A stretch of DNA of 64,000 bases from Rotaria socialis (GCA_905331475.1 CAJNYU010001053.1:62001-126000); one strand, 5' to 3'; positions 36,896-48,932 are shown, numbered from the stretch's first letter. Made by a program: numbers and translations. The notes: generated by a model not told the origin, from the letters alone.

Positions 36896-38556
36896 GATGA
36901 ACATACATCTAACTATAGTTCAATGAAGTTTGAATACCGAATTGTGATTCATTCGTTGTATACTTTTTAGTGGCGTGATTTCTCTGCGACTTACGGTACT
37001 GTACTGTTTGCGAAACTAGAATATTGATTGTGATTGCATAGTTTCTTGTTATTTTTCATTCATATTTTTACTTTTTGTATGCCTTCTTGCAAATATTTTT
37101 GAAGAGTGAAATTTTAAAACAATAATTCATTGAATTTAGTTACTGCCACTTACATAGTTGTTTTACCAAAGTTTTAGCCTGCTCCTGCTATATAAACATA
37201 AAATTCTTTACATAAATTCCACCCACAAAAGCAATTGAGAAAAATATCAAGTATTCTCATGTATGATACTTATTCTTCAATCGCAGCAATCGGTAAAGTA
37301 TGAATCATTCATGTAAAGTAGTGGAATCTTTCAAACATACCTTATTGAAGCTTTTCAATGTTGACGATTTTATAGTACCTGATATACGTATATCAATTTG
37401 TGAAAAAGAGATCTTCAATTTTTTATATTCTTCCGACCCACATCGATTCTAGTAGCAAAATTACAAGAATTTTGCTCGAAGATAGAAATCTAAAGGGAAT
37501 TGGATAATTCTTATCAGAGATGTCCACCGGGTAATGGTTTGTGCCTGCTCCTGCCCTGTTGAAAAAAATGCAAAAATTTAAAATGTACCCTGATCCTGCC
37601 CTGCTGAGCTGGCATACGGAGAATATCTTTGAACTGGATCTGAGTATCTCCTGAATGAATTCGTTCCAAACAGCTTTCCAGAAAAGACAAAATACTTTTG
37701 AAGCCGAACATGACAGGATCTATTCAGCCCGTATATAAATTCTACTGAAAAGCTACCTGGCAGAAAGCTATAATCCCGAAAAACCATACGAAACTGAACC
37801 AATTTTGGTAAAATCCATAGTGATTCGCCCAGAAAAACGCTACAATGACTCATACTATTTTCCATGTAGATCTTGCCATACTTTCCTTTTGAGTTCGATT
37901 TAACATTCCCGGCCCATAGAAACTAGGCCCGAATTCCTAGGTTTTTTGCTAAATCCTTTCGCGATTGAGCAATAGCAACTTCCCGAGGTAGCCACGGTGG
38001 TTTCTAAACAGATTTTTACCCGCTCTATCGACTGGAAGCCACTGCGACTGTGTTGAAAAATTCTTTCTAACCAATTGCGACGGGATTTAGCAAAATTAGT
38101 TGAGTTTTGTATTGCTTTTTTATGGTTTTTGTGGCTTTCAGTTTTTTTAGGAAGATTTTGAGTACGATTGGTATCTGAGCTGAATAGAGCTCAGCGAGTT
38201 CTACTTGGAAAGTAGTTTGTCCTTGTTCGGTAGTCCTTTGGAGTAATCCATTCTGAAAATATTCGAAGTTCCCATTCTTACTTAAGATATCCTACGTCTT
38301 TTATCGTCACTATTTATAATTATCTTGATTCTACCGTGTTTGTACGGTGGTCAATATAAATCGGAAGTTCTGCTTACCAATTGCTGTCGCTCTCTAGAGT
38401 CTATTTCTTATTTATGATACTTCGAAACTAAAAGTATTTCTTCAAAATTGAAATTTAAACAACTGAATTTTTACCCTGCAGGGTACGACTCCCAACCTGC
38501 CCTGCCATGCAATTTGCCTTGGTCTACCCTGTTCTGCTTCAGGGCAGGGCAGAGTA
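36896..38556. other. Intergenic region with GC-rich repeat words
   Basis: Contains scattered CTGCCCTG/CAGGGCAGGG motifs at about 37540-37610 and 38475-38553, in opposite senses, that may be the ends of an eroded element of ~1 kb. The inverted match is too weak to define borders. No gene seen. Confidence 0.4.
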
Positions 38557-39227
38557 GGGGTGTACCAAATCCAACTCCAGTCAAATCCAAATCTAATTCT
38601 AGAATTGGATTTGAGTGGATTTGACAGGAATTGGATTTGGATTTGACTTGGAGTTGGTTTTAGATAGGGGTGTCACAATACCAAAGCTGTATTGGAGTAT
38701 TGATATTGATCCCGGTATTGGTGTTGGGGCTGATAGCAGGTTGATTGAAAAAATAATCCCTCTGCGTTGCCGAAAAACATGAAAGTTTTCAAAATCCGGC
38801 AATCCAGTTCGATTCCTTGTCCCCGAAAACCTTCGATCAAACTTTTAAAAAAATCGCTATTTTATCAAAATACCCCACATTGGCTATGATAGATCAAAAT
38901 CAAAATTTCGAAAATGTTTCAGCTAAGGTAGATTATTTTGACAAAATATCGACTTTTTTAAAAGGTTGATCGAAGGTTTTCAGGGCCAAGGAATTGAACT
39001 GGATTATCAGATTTTGAAAATTTTCATGTTTTTCGGCAATCAGAAGTATGATTCTTTTTCAATCGACCTGCTATCAGCCCAATACCAATACCCGGTTCAA
39101 TATCAATACCCTAATACCATATGGGTATGATGACATCCCTAACCAAATCCAGCCCCAAGTCAAATCCAGTCAAATTCAATTCTAGAATTGAATTCGGATT
39201 TGGCTGGAGTTGGATTTGGTGCACCGC
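38557..39227. mobile_element. Outer MITE with TA target site, host of a nested MITE
   Basis: Flanked by TA on both sides (38555-38556 and 39228-39229). Ends: GGGGTGTACCAAATCCAACT at the left and GCGGTGCACCAAATCCAACT read inward from the right. Its own arms contain AAATCC/GGATTT words in both orientations around a TCTAGAATTG palindrome. It is interrupted by the element 38667-39139; without it about 200 bp remain. Confidence 0.8.
38667..39139. mobile_element. Inner fold-back MITE nested in 38557-39227
   Basis: TA at both borders (38665-38666, 39140-39141). Ends GGGGTGTCACAATACC and, inverted, GGGATGTCATCATACC. The long arms are inverted copies: GGGCTGATAGCAGGTTGATT at about 38726 returns inverted near 39084, followed by matching GCCGAAAAACATGAAA and CCTTCGATCAA blocks on both sides. 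The similar GGGGTGT start to the outer element suggests related Tc1/mariner-type non-autonomous families. It inserted after the outer one. Confidence 0.85.
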
Positions 39228-39610
39228 TAATCAAGAGAAGATCGCGTGAATAAAGTTTTAAATGGTTTTGCTCTACGACGAATGTGTTTTCAGCATCGAT
39301 CCGATTGTGGTGATAGTGATTTTTCAAGTTTTAAATGAAGCCATTAGAAAAAACATACTGTATAAATCAGTGAATAATACACGTGCATAATTGAAGCTTT
39401 AAAAATGAATCATTTAAGCCTACACAAAGCGTACATATGACAAAAATGTGAAAACAGTGTGAAGTGATTCCATTAGTTGAAGTGCACTACAAAGAAAGCA
39501 CAAACATACTTTTTCGCTCAGTTTATAATCTTGAAAAATTTCAATGTAACGAAAAAAAAAAGAATTGATCGTCTAAAAAAATATTTCATTCGCACATATA
39601 CCTGTGAGAA

Positions 39611-42600
39611 ATGCCGACTAGCACCCAAGCTGTTGCTTCGTATGCTCCTCGTTTTTATCAAGGTCTAGCTCAAGAAACGGTATGATTATTAAGAATATCT
39701 TATAAACTGCTATGTGCATCTGATCCTTTTCGCCTCTAATACTTTCAATAAGGGTAGAATCTCTCAAGCTTCACAATCGAAATCAGTGAAGCTGATTTTC
39801 AAAAATATGACGAGATTATATTCGTACGGTCTCGCCCTTCAGACAAAAATTACTTATAAGGACGAAAAAAATTGAGTTACTGATCTAGTCTTCTGCTTCG
39901 ATAGAATTCAAAAGAATTCTTACACTTTCGGAATGCCTGCTATACTTGCGATTAACTTACATTCTAACATCCGTTTGTAAACAAGTCATATTGTTAGCTT
40001 TCCTTGATCGGTATTTAACACATTGATAAACCTGTATATTATTATTATTACTTGTAACACTGAAAACTATGTCACCATGAACGATTTTAAATGTTCTAAG
40101 TGCTATATAGCACAGTATGATATACTACATAAAAAATCAGAAAAGCTACCAGTACTCTCCCTCTTTCTTTTAATCGATATTTTCTTTTGTTATAACTGAT
40201 TTTCTAGAATGTCGTATCACATCAATCATCAGTACAAAACGTTCAATTGAATATGACAGATTTGCCGTCAGCTAGTAATTTGTGAGCTTTTTCTTATCAG
40301 TGCCTCTGATTCGATTAATAATTATGCTTTTGTAATTTTAGGGAAAGCGTCCCAACAAAGTCGTGGAAACCAATGATCATTGTTTTGACTGTGCTAGTTG
40401 TTGTTGTATGTGCTGCTGCTCTTTGTATTCCATTTCTAGTAGTATATTTAAATTCGGCAAGTGAGTTCAGCATAAAACTACCATGATATTTTAAAATCAG
40501 CGCCATCACTCAATTCTTAGTCCGGATTTTAAAAGGAAAATATTTCTTGATTTTACATTGATTTCTTTCACTATCATCCCACTAAATGTTGGACAATGAG
40601 TATTGAACCAGATCGATGTCATATTAATTTCTTAATTAACAAAATAATTAATTCAGTGGTACCTAAAATGAAGTAAATATCAGGACAGTGTGAAAAAATA
40701 TCAGCCATGCATTCTTTTCTATATGTCTGTCCCTTGACTAAAACTAGCCGTAATCGTTTCTCAACTCGTGATTATCTTAGAAATTCGTTCCTATATCGTA
40801 TATTTCTATACAAAAACATTGTCGAATCATTGAATCCAAAATATTATTGAGTGTTCTCTCTCTGTTGGTATTTTCTGTATTTCTTGAGAAAAAATCCAGA
40901 TTCCAGAAAATCCGATCAATCTCTTTCTGAAGTTTCCACAATAATCACTTATTTTTGAACTCGGCTATCGTATACATGAAGTCAATTTCACATATAATCT
41001 TCCAACCTAATAATAAATGCGACGAATTGACTCCGTCGTAGGCCACTTTACAATGATCGAAATATATGTGTGAATAGAAACATTTTCCTCCAGTAATATT
41101 TTTAAAAAGACACACCCACTCATGATTTGATAAGGTATGGTAATTTTCCTTCCTTCCCTAGCTACTACAACATCAACAACAAGCACAACAACTACTGCTA
41201 CAACAACAACGACGACAACCACCAGCACTACCACCACATCAACATCAACCACATCAACGACGACAACAACAACCACAACGACAACCACTACCACTACGAC
41301 CACTGCAACCACAACTACTACGAGTACGTACTTCGATCAATAAGCCACACCAACAATCAGTTCGTTTTTTATTTCTTTTAGCAACGACAACTACAACAAG
41401 TAAGTGTGCCAATACTAATCGCAAGTGTGTTTCAGTTGAGTCTATGTAATTTCGCCAATTGTGAAGTTCGCCAATTGTATATTTGTCGTTGGCGAACTTC
41501 CTCACGAAATTCGCCAATTGGCAAATTACTAGTGTGACATTCGCCAATAAATAATATATTTTCACATTCTTGTGTTCACCAATTGGTGAATATCGTGGGG
41601 AATTTCGCCAAATTGGCGAGTTACTAGTGGGACATTCGCCTATTTGGCGAATTGCTAGTGTGACATTCGCCAATTGTAATCATTGAATGTGCGAATTAAG
41701 CTCAGTTTGCTGAAATTATTTTTATTTCAAATAAAGAAAAAAATGTGGTAGTTATATGAAAAAGCTTGTTAGCACAGTCCCTTCGGGGCAATTATGGAAC
41801 TCACACAGATCCCTTAGACTTACTAAACTAATGCAAAATACCTAGTGAAAAGTCTATCTTAATTTCAAAACTCTATATTAGAGCATTACCTATTTACTTA
41901 CACCAATAATGGAGGGTTACCTGTTACTTCGTGTCTCGAACGATGACCAAGATTACTTCTGCAATAGTACCCATACCTGGCTGCTATGGTCTGACATGGT
42001 AGCTCTTCTGTATTGCTAATATCTGTAATGGACAGGCCTTGCTTTTTTCGTATAATATGCAATAAAATAGAAGAACAAAACTAATTAGTCTAACTCAAGG
42101 GGGGGGGGGGTGTGCATCAGGNGTGACTCCTGGTGGCTCTTGGTGGATGCTATAATCCACCAAGATTCATAGAATCTGCTAGGATCCATAAAATCCATCA
42201 AGATCTATGAGCAGCCGTCAGAATCCAAGGATCCAGGAGTAGTTTCCTCCCCCCTTGGTCTAACTTCCAATTAGAACAATTTTAAACTCATTAATGTCTG
42301 TAATCAGAAGCAGGTAGCCTCAAAAATCGCGCTTTTAGACTAATTCAGTTTGTGCACTAGAAAGATCAAGTATTATACTTGAGTTCCGATTCAATTCATT
42401 CATATTGGCGAATTGCTAGTGTGACATTCTCCAATTTGGCGAATTACTAGTATGACATTCGCCGATTTGGCGAATTAATAGTGTGGCAATCGCTAATAAA
42501 TAAAAGATTTTCGCATTCCTTGGTTCACCCATTGGCGAATTTCGTGAGGAATTTCGCCAATTGGCGAATTACTAGTAAATGTTCGCCAACTGGCGAAAAC

Positions 42601-43848
42601 TACAATTGGCGAAACGATGAATTGGCGATAAGATATTACCCCGTTTCAGTAATTTCTAGCCACGATACTGATGTGCGTACACCCTGTATCATTCGAAAGT
42701 TTCATTTCGATTACCTATATAAAATCACAGTTCGTACTGTATTTGGTGTCTCAAGTATGAAGTGCATTAAAAAGTGTGATTATTGAAGTAGTAATAATTG
42801 CTTGCCATTGAGCTCAAAGTTATATGGGATCATTTTACTATATATTATCTTAATGTGAAGCTCAATTACCATTGTAAAAGATGATCTATACTATTGCATT
42901 CACTGCGCCAAAATGTTTCCTCTTCTATGTTATGAAAATGGGAAGATTTATTGACTCACTGAATTCCACTATCACAGGTATACTCTTGTTGTACCGAGTT
43001 TCTTACAAACTCATAGAAAACTCTCCTTCTTTCCGGGAGAAACAGATATCAAACAATGAAAATTAATAATTTTCGTGCTATCTTGAAGAGCGTAGTAGAA
43101 AACAAGTGCGAAAATATAAAGCACGAGAAATTACCGTTCAGGTTATTCATGCCTAATGGAGGGACGTTTAACAGAATCTATTATTTACTAATTTTTTAAT
43201 GTTAATAGTATCATTTCTAGTTCGGATTCCTCACTAGTCTATATGATCATATGGAGTAGAAGAAGACGTTTTTGCAGGTTATTTGTATCTTTCAAACTGA
43301 TTCATTGTGTTTCACATTTCACTAGCTTTAAGGATTATATTTTGAGCTTCTTCGTGGTAAAAAGAACGAGCGGCTCTCCGCTGCATTAGATCTTGATAAG
43401 CTGGAACTTAAAATTTCGCCATCTGGTTTGAGAAAATTGAAATGCTCAAGTTTTCTTTCTATTATTCCGTTTAGCGGCTAACCTACCAGCAGCTTGTTCG
43501 TCTTACACAACCATATCAGATGCAACAAGAAGCGTCACTTACACGACCTTCGTCGGATGCGACTCATCGAGTTTTAGCTCAAGTGGACAGTGGGTGCGAT
43601 TTACTGGCTCGGGTGGTACCACTATACCTACTTATGCACCTGGCACCTCGGTATGTGGCACGAGCGCTACAGGATGGTATGCTAGTGCGCTGCCAAGTTC
43701 TGGTGCAACTGTTAGTGGAACATTATGTTACGACTGGAGTAATACATGTACATGGTCGACTTCAATTCAAGTAGCAAATTGCAATACATACTATGTTTAT
43801 TTATTATATCCGTCACCTGTCTGCAACTTACGCGTTTGCACTGTTTAA
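39611..43848 (+). CDS. Single-pass membrane protein with Thr-rich stalk and D8C (uromodulin-type) ectodomain
   Basis: Six exons: 39611-39679, 40208-40281, 40342-40460, 41162-41323, 41382-41399, 43475-43848. All have GT/AG sites and matching phase; total 816 nt, 271 residues. Residues 1-58 form a cytoplasmic tail (MPTSTQAVASYAPRF..). Residues ~59-81 are a Val/Ala-rich TM helix, 88-147 are almost pure Thr/Ser (O-glycosylated stalk), and 155-270 form the last domain. That domain has exactly eight Cys (155, 176, 208, 232, 239, 250, 264, 269) with WVRFTG, CGTSA..WY, YVYLL and CNLRVCT. This is the pattern of the D8C domain of uromodulin, GP2 and OIT3, a beta-rich extracellular module that in those proteins carries sugar chains or binds ligands. 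No signal peptide, so type II topology is likely. Intron 5 is enlarged by inserted elements. Function unknown; surface adhesion or recognition is inference. Confidence 0.88.
41761..41808. repeat. Dispersed ~50-bp motif, copy 1
   Basis: AAAGCTTGTTAGCACAGTCC, then CTTCGGGGC and ATGGAACTCACA. The same order of blocks occurs inverted at 46191-46240 and, more diverged, at 55381-55428. Lies within the 1.2-kb insertion. Confidence 0.55.
42096..42257. mobile_element. 162-bp nested MITE with CAAGGGGGG ends and 8-bp TSD
   Basis: Direct repeats GTCTAACT at 42088-42095 and 42258-42265. Inverted ends CAAGGGGGG..GACTCCTGG and CAAGGGGGG..TACTCCTGG. The interior is a hairpin-like set of CACCAAGA/ATCCACCAAG words. 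The 8-bp duplication points to hAT. The ambiguous base N at 42122 and a run of ten or more G lie inside it, showing the region is hard to sequence. Confidence 0.82.
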
Positions 43849-45293
43849 GAAATAGAAGACTTCTAGCAGTTTGATTTTTTGTCATTTTTCATTAATGATA
43901 ACACTCTTATATTCATATCCTTTTGAGAGTTCACGATTTTGAAAAAATGGCTCATAGCACACTGTCCACGTTTTTTAACTTCCTTTTTTTTTATTAATTT
44001 CATTTCTACTCTAATGCACAGAAAATAAATCGTCTGTATTTGATTCACAATACTTCAATCAAACATCAATTATCCATATGAAAATTAAGAATCATTCAAT
44101 AATATTGATACATCCAATATGATTGTGATTTGTGTTATCCCTATACTCAATTATAAATGTAAAAGTATGAAGATCCCTAAAAACCAAATTTGAAGAAAAT
44201 CTTATATTATAGGTCGTCCAAGAAATGTTTGAATAATATATGACCTGTGAATAACTGAATAATCAGCTGATTGTGTTTTTCGAACTGTTTTGCTCATATT
44301 AAAAATGATCGTATATTGCTAGTGGACCCATCTTTTGCATACTTCTATAAGTTCCCTATGAAGAGATATTTCTCATGAGGACAGTAATTGCTATGTTGAT
44401 TGATTGGCTTAATAACAGGTTATGTAAAGGACAATTTAACACCATTGTCATCCGCCTAGAAAATCGTTCTGGTAGTAGTGATGCAAGAATCACCATTTTC
44501 TATGAATAATACGCAGCAATCTATGATGTGTCTGTATGAATTTACAAGCAGCTTGTTATAATTTACCAATCAATCTTTGTGTTTGATTGTCAATAAATCG
44601 GATGTAGAATAAATTTTTATTTCTTTTAACGACGACAGCTATACAAAGTTACCTTGTTGATACTCATCGCAATATTTTATGTTAGAATAAAGTTCACTCG
44701 ACCTCTGTCTTGCCTTGACATACTTCAAAATAAACGCGTTTCAAACAACTAAAATTCATTTTTTGCGTGCAATCATGATTATGTTGTACGTTCTAACGAA
44801 ACGCTCATTATCAGAATTTATTAATTGATTCTAATGTGAAATGGAAGTTTCTATTGAAGAAAGGCATACTAACCATTAAAAGTGGGCCTCCAGTTTTGAT
44901 AGTGTCTGCATTGTCGCAACTTTCTAGTAAGTTTCCTGGCATATACTATACAAGGAAACATCTTATTACAACCTCTGAAACCCCTCCCCATCATACACTA
45001 TTGTGCCGATGTGGTGACATGTAACCTACGTCAAGGATGTAGGTATTATGAGTTCTGAATTTTCATAAACTTTCACGGTCACATTCATAACCCTCTGGTG
45101 AGAACTTTCAAAGAAATTTCAGAAATTTATATCCTGCGCTGATTGTATTTTGACGTGATTCATGTTTTCATATCTTCAGCGTTGTAGCTTTGTTTGTTCC
45201 ATTATTATCAATAACCTTGTAAATATTATTATTAACCATTTATTCAGGTTTTTCGCCGTTGCAGCGTTCTCAATACAGGTTTTATTAATTTTG

Positions 45294-46205
45294 TGGAACT
45301 CACATATATTTTCGAAGAAAATAGTGAGTGTAAGTTGAATTGTTAGGTTTTTCCGGCTCCCATGTACCCCACCTCGCCCCTCTCCATTGCAGACATAAAA
45401 CATAAAAAACCTAACACTTCGGTGCACTAATTAGATAAAATTTTTATACAGATGGGTTGCCTTTGCTCCCCACTACTCACATCACTAATAAAAATCTAGT
45501 TTCACCAATTAGAAATCATTATAATTAGGATTTAGTCTCTAATTAATCATCAAAATCTGTCGTTTTTATTATTATAGTCCATAGTTACGATAATAGCGCA
45601 TATTTTTATTATTATAGCCCATACTTACGGCAGCATTATATTTTTTTATTATTATAGACGTTCGCAATCAGTGTATGCTACCGCTACAGAAGCTAGTAAC
45701 TAGTTTATGCTACTATTACATTCGTTACTTCTACCACCTACAATAAACAGATGAAGATTTTAATCTTTTTTTCTCACATAAATACCTTATTCTAGAGCTT
45801 GAGTCCACTTTACTATATTTACAATTCGGAACTTTTCCATCCACTGGGAAGCTTTTATCAAATTTACGTTTATGAAAAAATGTATCAATTTCTCACCTGG
45901 TAATACGAAAAAATATAAATTTCTCAACAATATTGACAGCTATATCATAAATACTGTTTCAACTATTATCATTCACAATATTTCTCAATGAAGCCACTAA
46001 ACACTTCAGCATACTGACATATTTTAAACAAAAAGTTTTTCATACGTTCTCTCTAGTAATATTCCCTATTGATAGATCCAATAAACTTCAAATGTTAAAA
46101 AGATTTTACTATCTTATTTTTGAACAAAATATGATCTCACTACACTGAAAAAATAAAACTTCTATTTGATCAGTATCTAATTGATCGAAATATGTGAGTT
46201 CCACA
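45294..46205. mobile_element. Possible ~0.9-kb element with TGTGGAACTCACATAT inverted ends
   Basis: The 16-bp word TGTGGAACTCACATAT at 45294-45309 recurs exactly inverted at 46190-46205, and the inverted match extends loosely inward (ATTTTCGA / TTTCGA). No target-site duplication was recognised and no coding content. The right end overlaps the dispersed ~50-bp motif, so the true borders may lie further out. Confidence 0.45.
45564..45665. repeat. ~39-bp tandem repeat, about 2.5 units
   Basis: Units begin TTTTTATTATTATAG and continue with CCATAGTTACG / CCATACTTACG; the third unit is partial (TTATTATTATAGACG). It lies inside the possible element 45294-46205. Confidence 0.7.
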
Positions 46206-46240
46206 TTTTAGCCCCAACGGGGCTGCGCTGACAAGCTTTT
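46191..46240. repeat. Dispersed ~50-bp motif, copy 2 (inverted)
   Basis: TATGTGAGTTCCACATTTTA then GCCCCAACGGGGC, GCGCTGACAAGCTTTT; the reverse complement matches 41761-41808. Confidence 0.55.
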
Positions 46241-47542
46241 TTCTTACACTCTGCGGATAAATGTTTTATTTCGATGTCATACTTATATAAAAACAAATTA
46301 CGATGATGAAACAAATCGTTCCTCAAGTTCGTATCATGTATGTCACTGTTGTATCATCAGTTTTTAAATAAAATAAATCGAATGTAGTACAAAAATGCTG
46401 AACAAAATATAGTTCTCTGAGTATTTTACGAAAACATCCAACAGAGTACTCACGGCATTTTCTAGTCTGAGTACTTTCTGAGTACTCGCAGGACGAGTGC
46501 ATTCACTAGGGTGTATACGATCTTACGTAGGAATTGTGTATGTTCATACAAGATCATACGAAAAATCATAAAAAAATGGTCGTTTTTGAAATGTGATGGA
46601 AATTTTCACAGCAAGTTTCATATATACTTCAAAAATACAATCTTGTATGATTATATAGAATCGTACAGTAAGATTTTAAGTGATTACCTTAGAAATATAT
46701 ATCTATATATATATTTACGTATTTTCCATCTTTCCGGGTAATTATTACTCAACTTAACTTGATATAACCAAGAGCAATAATTAATAAATGTAATGGAGAG
46801 GTATCTACATTATAATGGTCATCATTCAACAATAAAAAACATAGCATAATAATCACAAAAAGCTCATGCATAAAAATTGTTAGTCTCTATAATAATAATA
46901 ATAAAGAAAACTAATATTTTCGATATCTTCAATATAGAAAAATGAACATAGAGAAATAAAAATTAAGATTTACTATTTAATCAATGCAGAATAATAAGAA
47001 ATAAAACTGACTGTTTCGTTTAGTTTTAGCATAGAAAAAGAAGAAAATAACTTAGGAACATTGCTCGATCCTATTTTTTAAGTCCTGTTCTGCATAGTAA
47101 TGTTAATTCAATTAGCTATTTCAGAACAAGAAAAAGAACAGAACAAACATATAGAATTAGAAAAGAACAGGTATGACAAACATTATGTACTATTCTATGG
47201 TTCCTTTTTTATGAATCTTATATGATCTATTAAAATCTAACAAGAACCATTTAGTCTGTCTGTATAAGTTTCTTGATGTTTAAATCTTGATAGGTTTTTC
47301 GCTGATATTTTACAGTCAGAATCAGGCGAAATCTGTAAAAAAAATAATACATAAAATATTGTCTGATCTTGTAACAAGATCATGGGGGAAATCTTATAAG
47401 TGTAAGATCTTATTTGATCTTACGGGATCTGAGGTCTGATTTTTTGACATGAGAGTGGAAGAATAAAGTGCTTATGCTTCCTGCCCATCGTTATGTTTAA
47501 CCTCTAATCTGCTATCAGTATGTTCATCTCATACAATGATAA

Positions 47543-47920
47543 TAATAATAATAATATCTCCCATAGGCTTATCGCCTGTTGGGGCCGGCGCTAAAGGGTC
47601 CACAAGCAGCCAGGTTCTATCGTGTTTTCTCTTTTACAGACGACGGTATCTGCACCCCATTCGTCCAACGCTTCCCCGTTAATGATTATGGGTTGGCGAT
47701 CATCATAGGATCACGTGGCCGTGACATCTATATTGAAGTTATTGTTTTGACTCCACATACTGACTAATGATATAATCGATACGCTATCGGATGAGTCATC
47801 CGGAACAATTAGCCGTTAGTAACTTGTTCAGGGTTATTCCATGGTTGGTGATACTGTGGTTTGAACACAGTACGTTGTGAATATGTGTCGAATAACATAT
47901 CCACTCAGCCATGGCGGCTT
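47543..47920 (-). mobile_element. tRNA-derived SINE with 12-bp target-site duplication
   Basis: Perfect direct repeats ATACAATGATAA lie at 47531-47542 and 47921-47932. Read on the minus strand the element starts GCCGCCATGGCTGAGTGG. It holds a pol III A-box-like TGGCTGAGTGG and, ~45 bp on, a B-box-like GTGTTCAAACCAC, spaced as in a tRNA. It ends in an (ATT)n tail against the left repeat. Length about 378 bp. The body (CGGCCACGTGATCC.. side) is not tRNA-like. These are the marks of LINE-mobilised SINEs. The open stretch 47579-47767 on + is within it and is not a gene. Confidence 0.85.
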
Positions 47921-48932
47921 ATACAATGATAACATATTCAATATGAAATAGGTACTTGACTATTGCCATTCGTTTGGTAATACAAACGATACGCATTTCG
48001 GATAATTGTTTATAAGTATTGAAAATAATACTAGGATTCACTGGCTTACAATAAAACACAGAACTTTGACAACTTTTATAAAGTAAAAATCATACGAAGA
48101 TGCGTTGAAAGTTTTTATGTAGTGTGAAAGAAGGTGTGTTAAAATATTTCTACAACTATTGCACTTTCCACATCTAACTGGCGACGCTAATTGTGATTTT
48201 TTCAACTTGCAAATGAAGGTAATGCTGCAAAAACCATATTGCACAATTCACTGAATGCACGTGCATCAGTGAAGTGTTTCATTGTTATTGTATAAGCCTA
48301 TATAACGAATATAGGTGACAGAAAAATAAAACAATTGTGAATTTGTTCCATTAGTTGAAGTGCACGACAAGAACAGCAGAAACATACTTTTTCGATCAAT
48401 TTGCAATATTGAAACATTTCAATCCATCGAGTCAGAAAAGAATTGATCAACTTAAAAGTACTTTATTATCAGACAAACAAGAGAAAAATGCCAACTAGCA
48501 CCCAAGCTGTTGCTCCGTATGCTCCTCGTTTTTGTCAAGTTCTAGCTCAAGAAACGGTATGATTATTTAAAACACCTAATGAAACGCGATTCATACGAGA
48601 TCCTTTTCGCCTATCAGACCCCAAAGAAAAGTGTAATTCCTCGTTATTCAATACTTTGTCTGCCTGCCTCTCTACTGAATGGATCACTCAAGCTTCCTAT
48701 TTTAGGTAGACTCTATCGGCTACCATCTAGCACAGTGAATTCTATAATAGTTTGTTATGATGAAATCATAGCTAGTGTATTTTGTAAAAGTTTGTCACTA
48801 TCTTCCTTTATGATTTGTCGGAAGATTAAATGAAACGAAATAGCTCACTCATGCTAGTGTTCGAATGTTCCTTCGGAAACAAGTCATTTTGCTAACTTTC
48901 CTTTATCTATATTTATCACATTGAGAAAGCTC

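Larger units (their letters stand above)
41437..42642. mobile_element. 1.2-kb insertion with 8-bp target-site duplication and subterminal TTCGCCAATT repeats
   Basis: Flanked by the direct repeat GTTTCAGT (41429-41436 and 42643-42650). The paralogous intron at 51.7 kb has the uninterrupted site GTGTTTCAGTTATTTCTAG, so this is an insertion with an empty-site control. The subterminal ~240 bp at each end carry many copies of TTCGCCAATT / AATTGGCGAA in both orientations; the terminal bases themselves are only weakly inverted. 8-bp duplication fits hAT-type transposition. No transposase frame, so non-autonomous. Hosts the nested element 42096-42257. Confidence 0.87.
39270..42890 (+). repeat. Direct segmental duplication, copy 1
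   Basis: Homologous to 48150-51970. Homology starts about 340 bp upstream of the ATG (shared CACGTGCAT, CCATTAGTTGAAGTGCAC, AACATACTTTTTCG) and runs through five exons and introns into intron 5 up to ATGATCTATA (42881-42890). Each copy has private insertions. The distance between copies is about 8.9 kb and both are on +. Confidence 0.85.
43849..47530. other. Intergenic region between the duplicated genes, no gene recognised
   Basis: AT-rich. Contains the element 45294-46205, the tandem repeat 45564-45665 and, at its right end, the SINE at 47543-47920. Otherwise nothing with coding or structural support. Confidence 0.45.

Noticed and set aside
41007-41312. Long minus-strand poly-Val open frame (and a similar one at 51371-51628)
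   Set aside because: Antisense shadows of the Thr-stalk exons of the duplicated genes.
43520-43774. Second frame through the D8C exon
   Set aside because: Out of frame with the eight-Cys domain and with the splice phase of the five upstream exons.
47579-47767. Open frame of 62 codons with balanced composition
   Set aside because: Lies wholly inside the SINE bounded by the 12-bp duplication; GC-rich body explains the lack of stops.
47840-47920. tRNA gene (and a similar one at 50395-50465)
   Set aside because: A- and B-box-like motifs are present but no acceptor stem or cloverleaf can be formed well, and each is the head of an element with flanking direct repeats.
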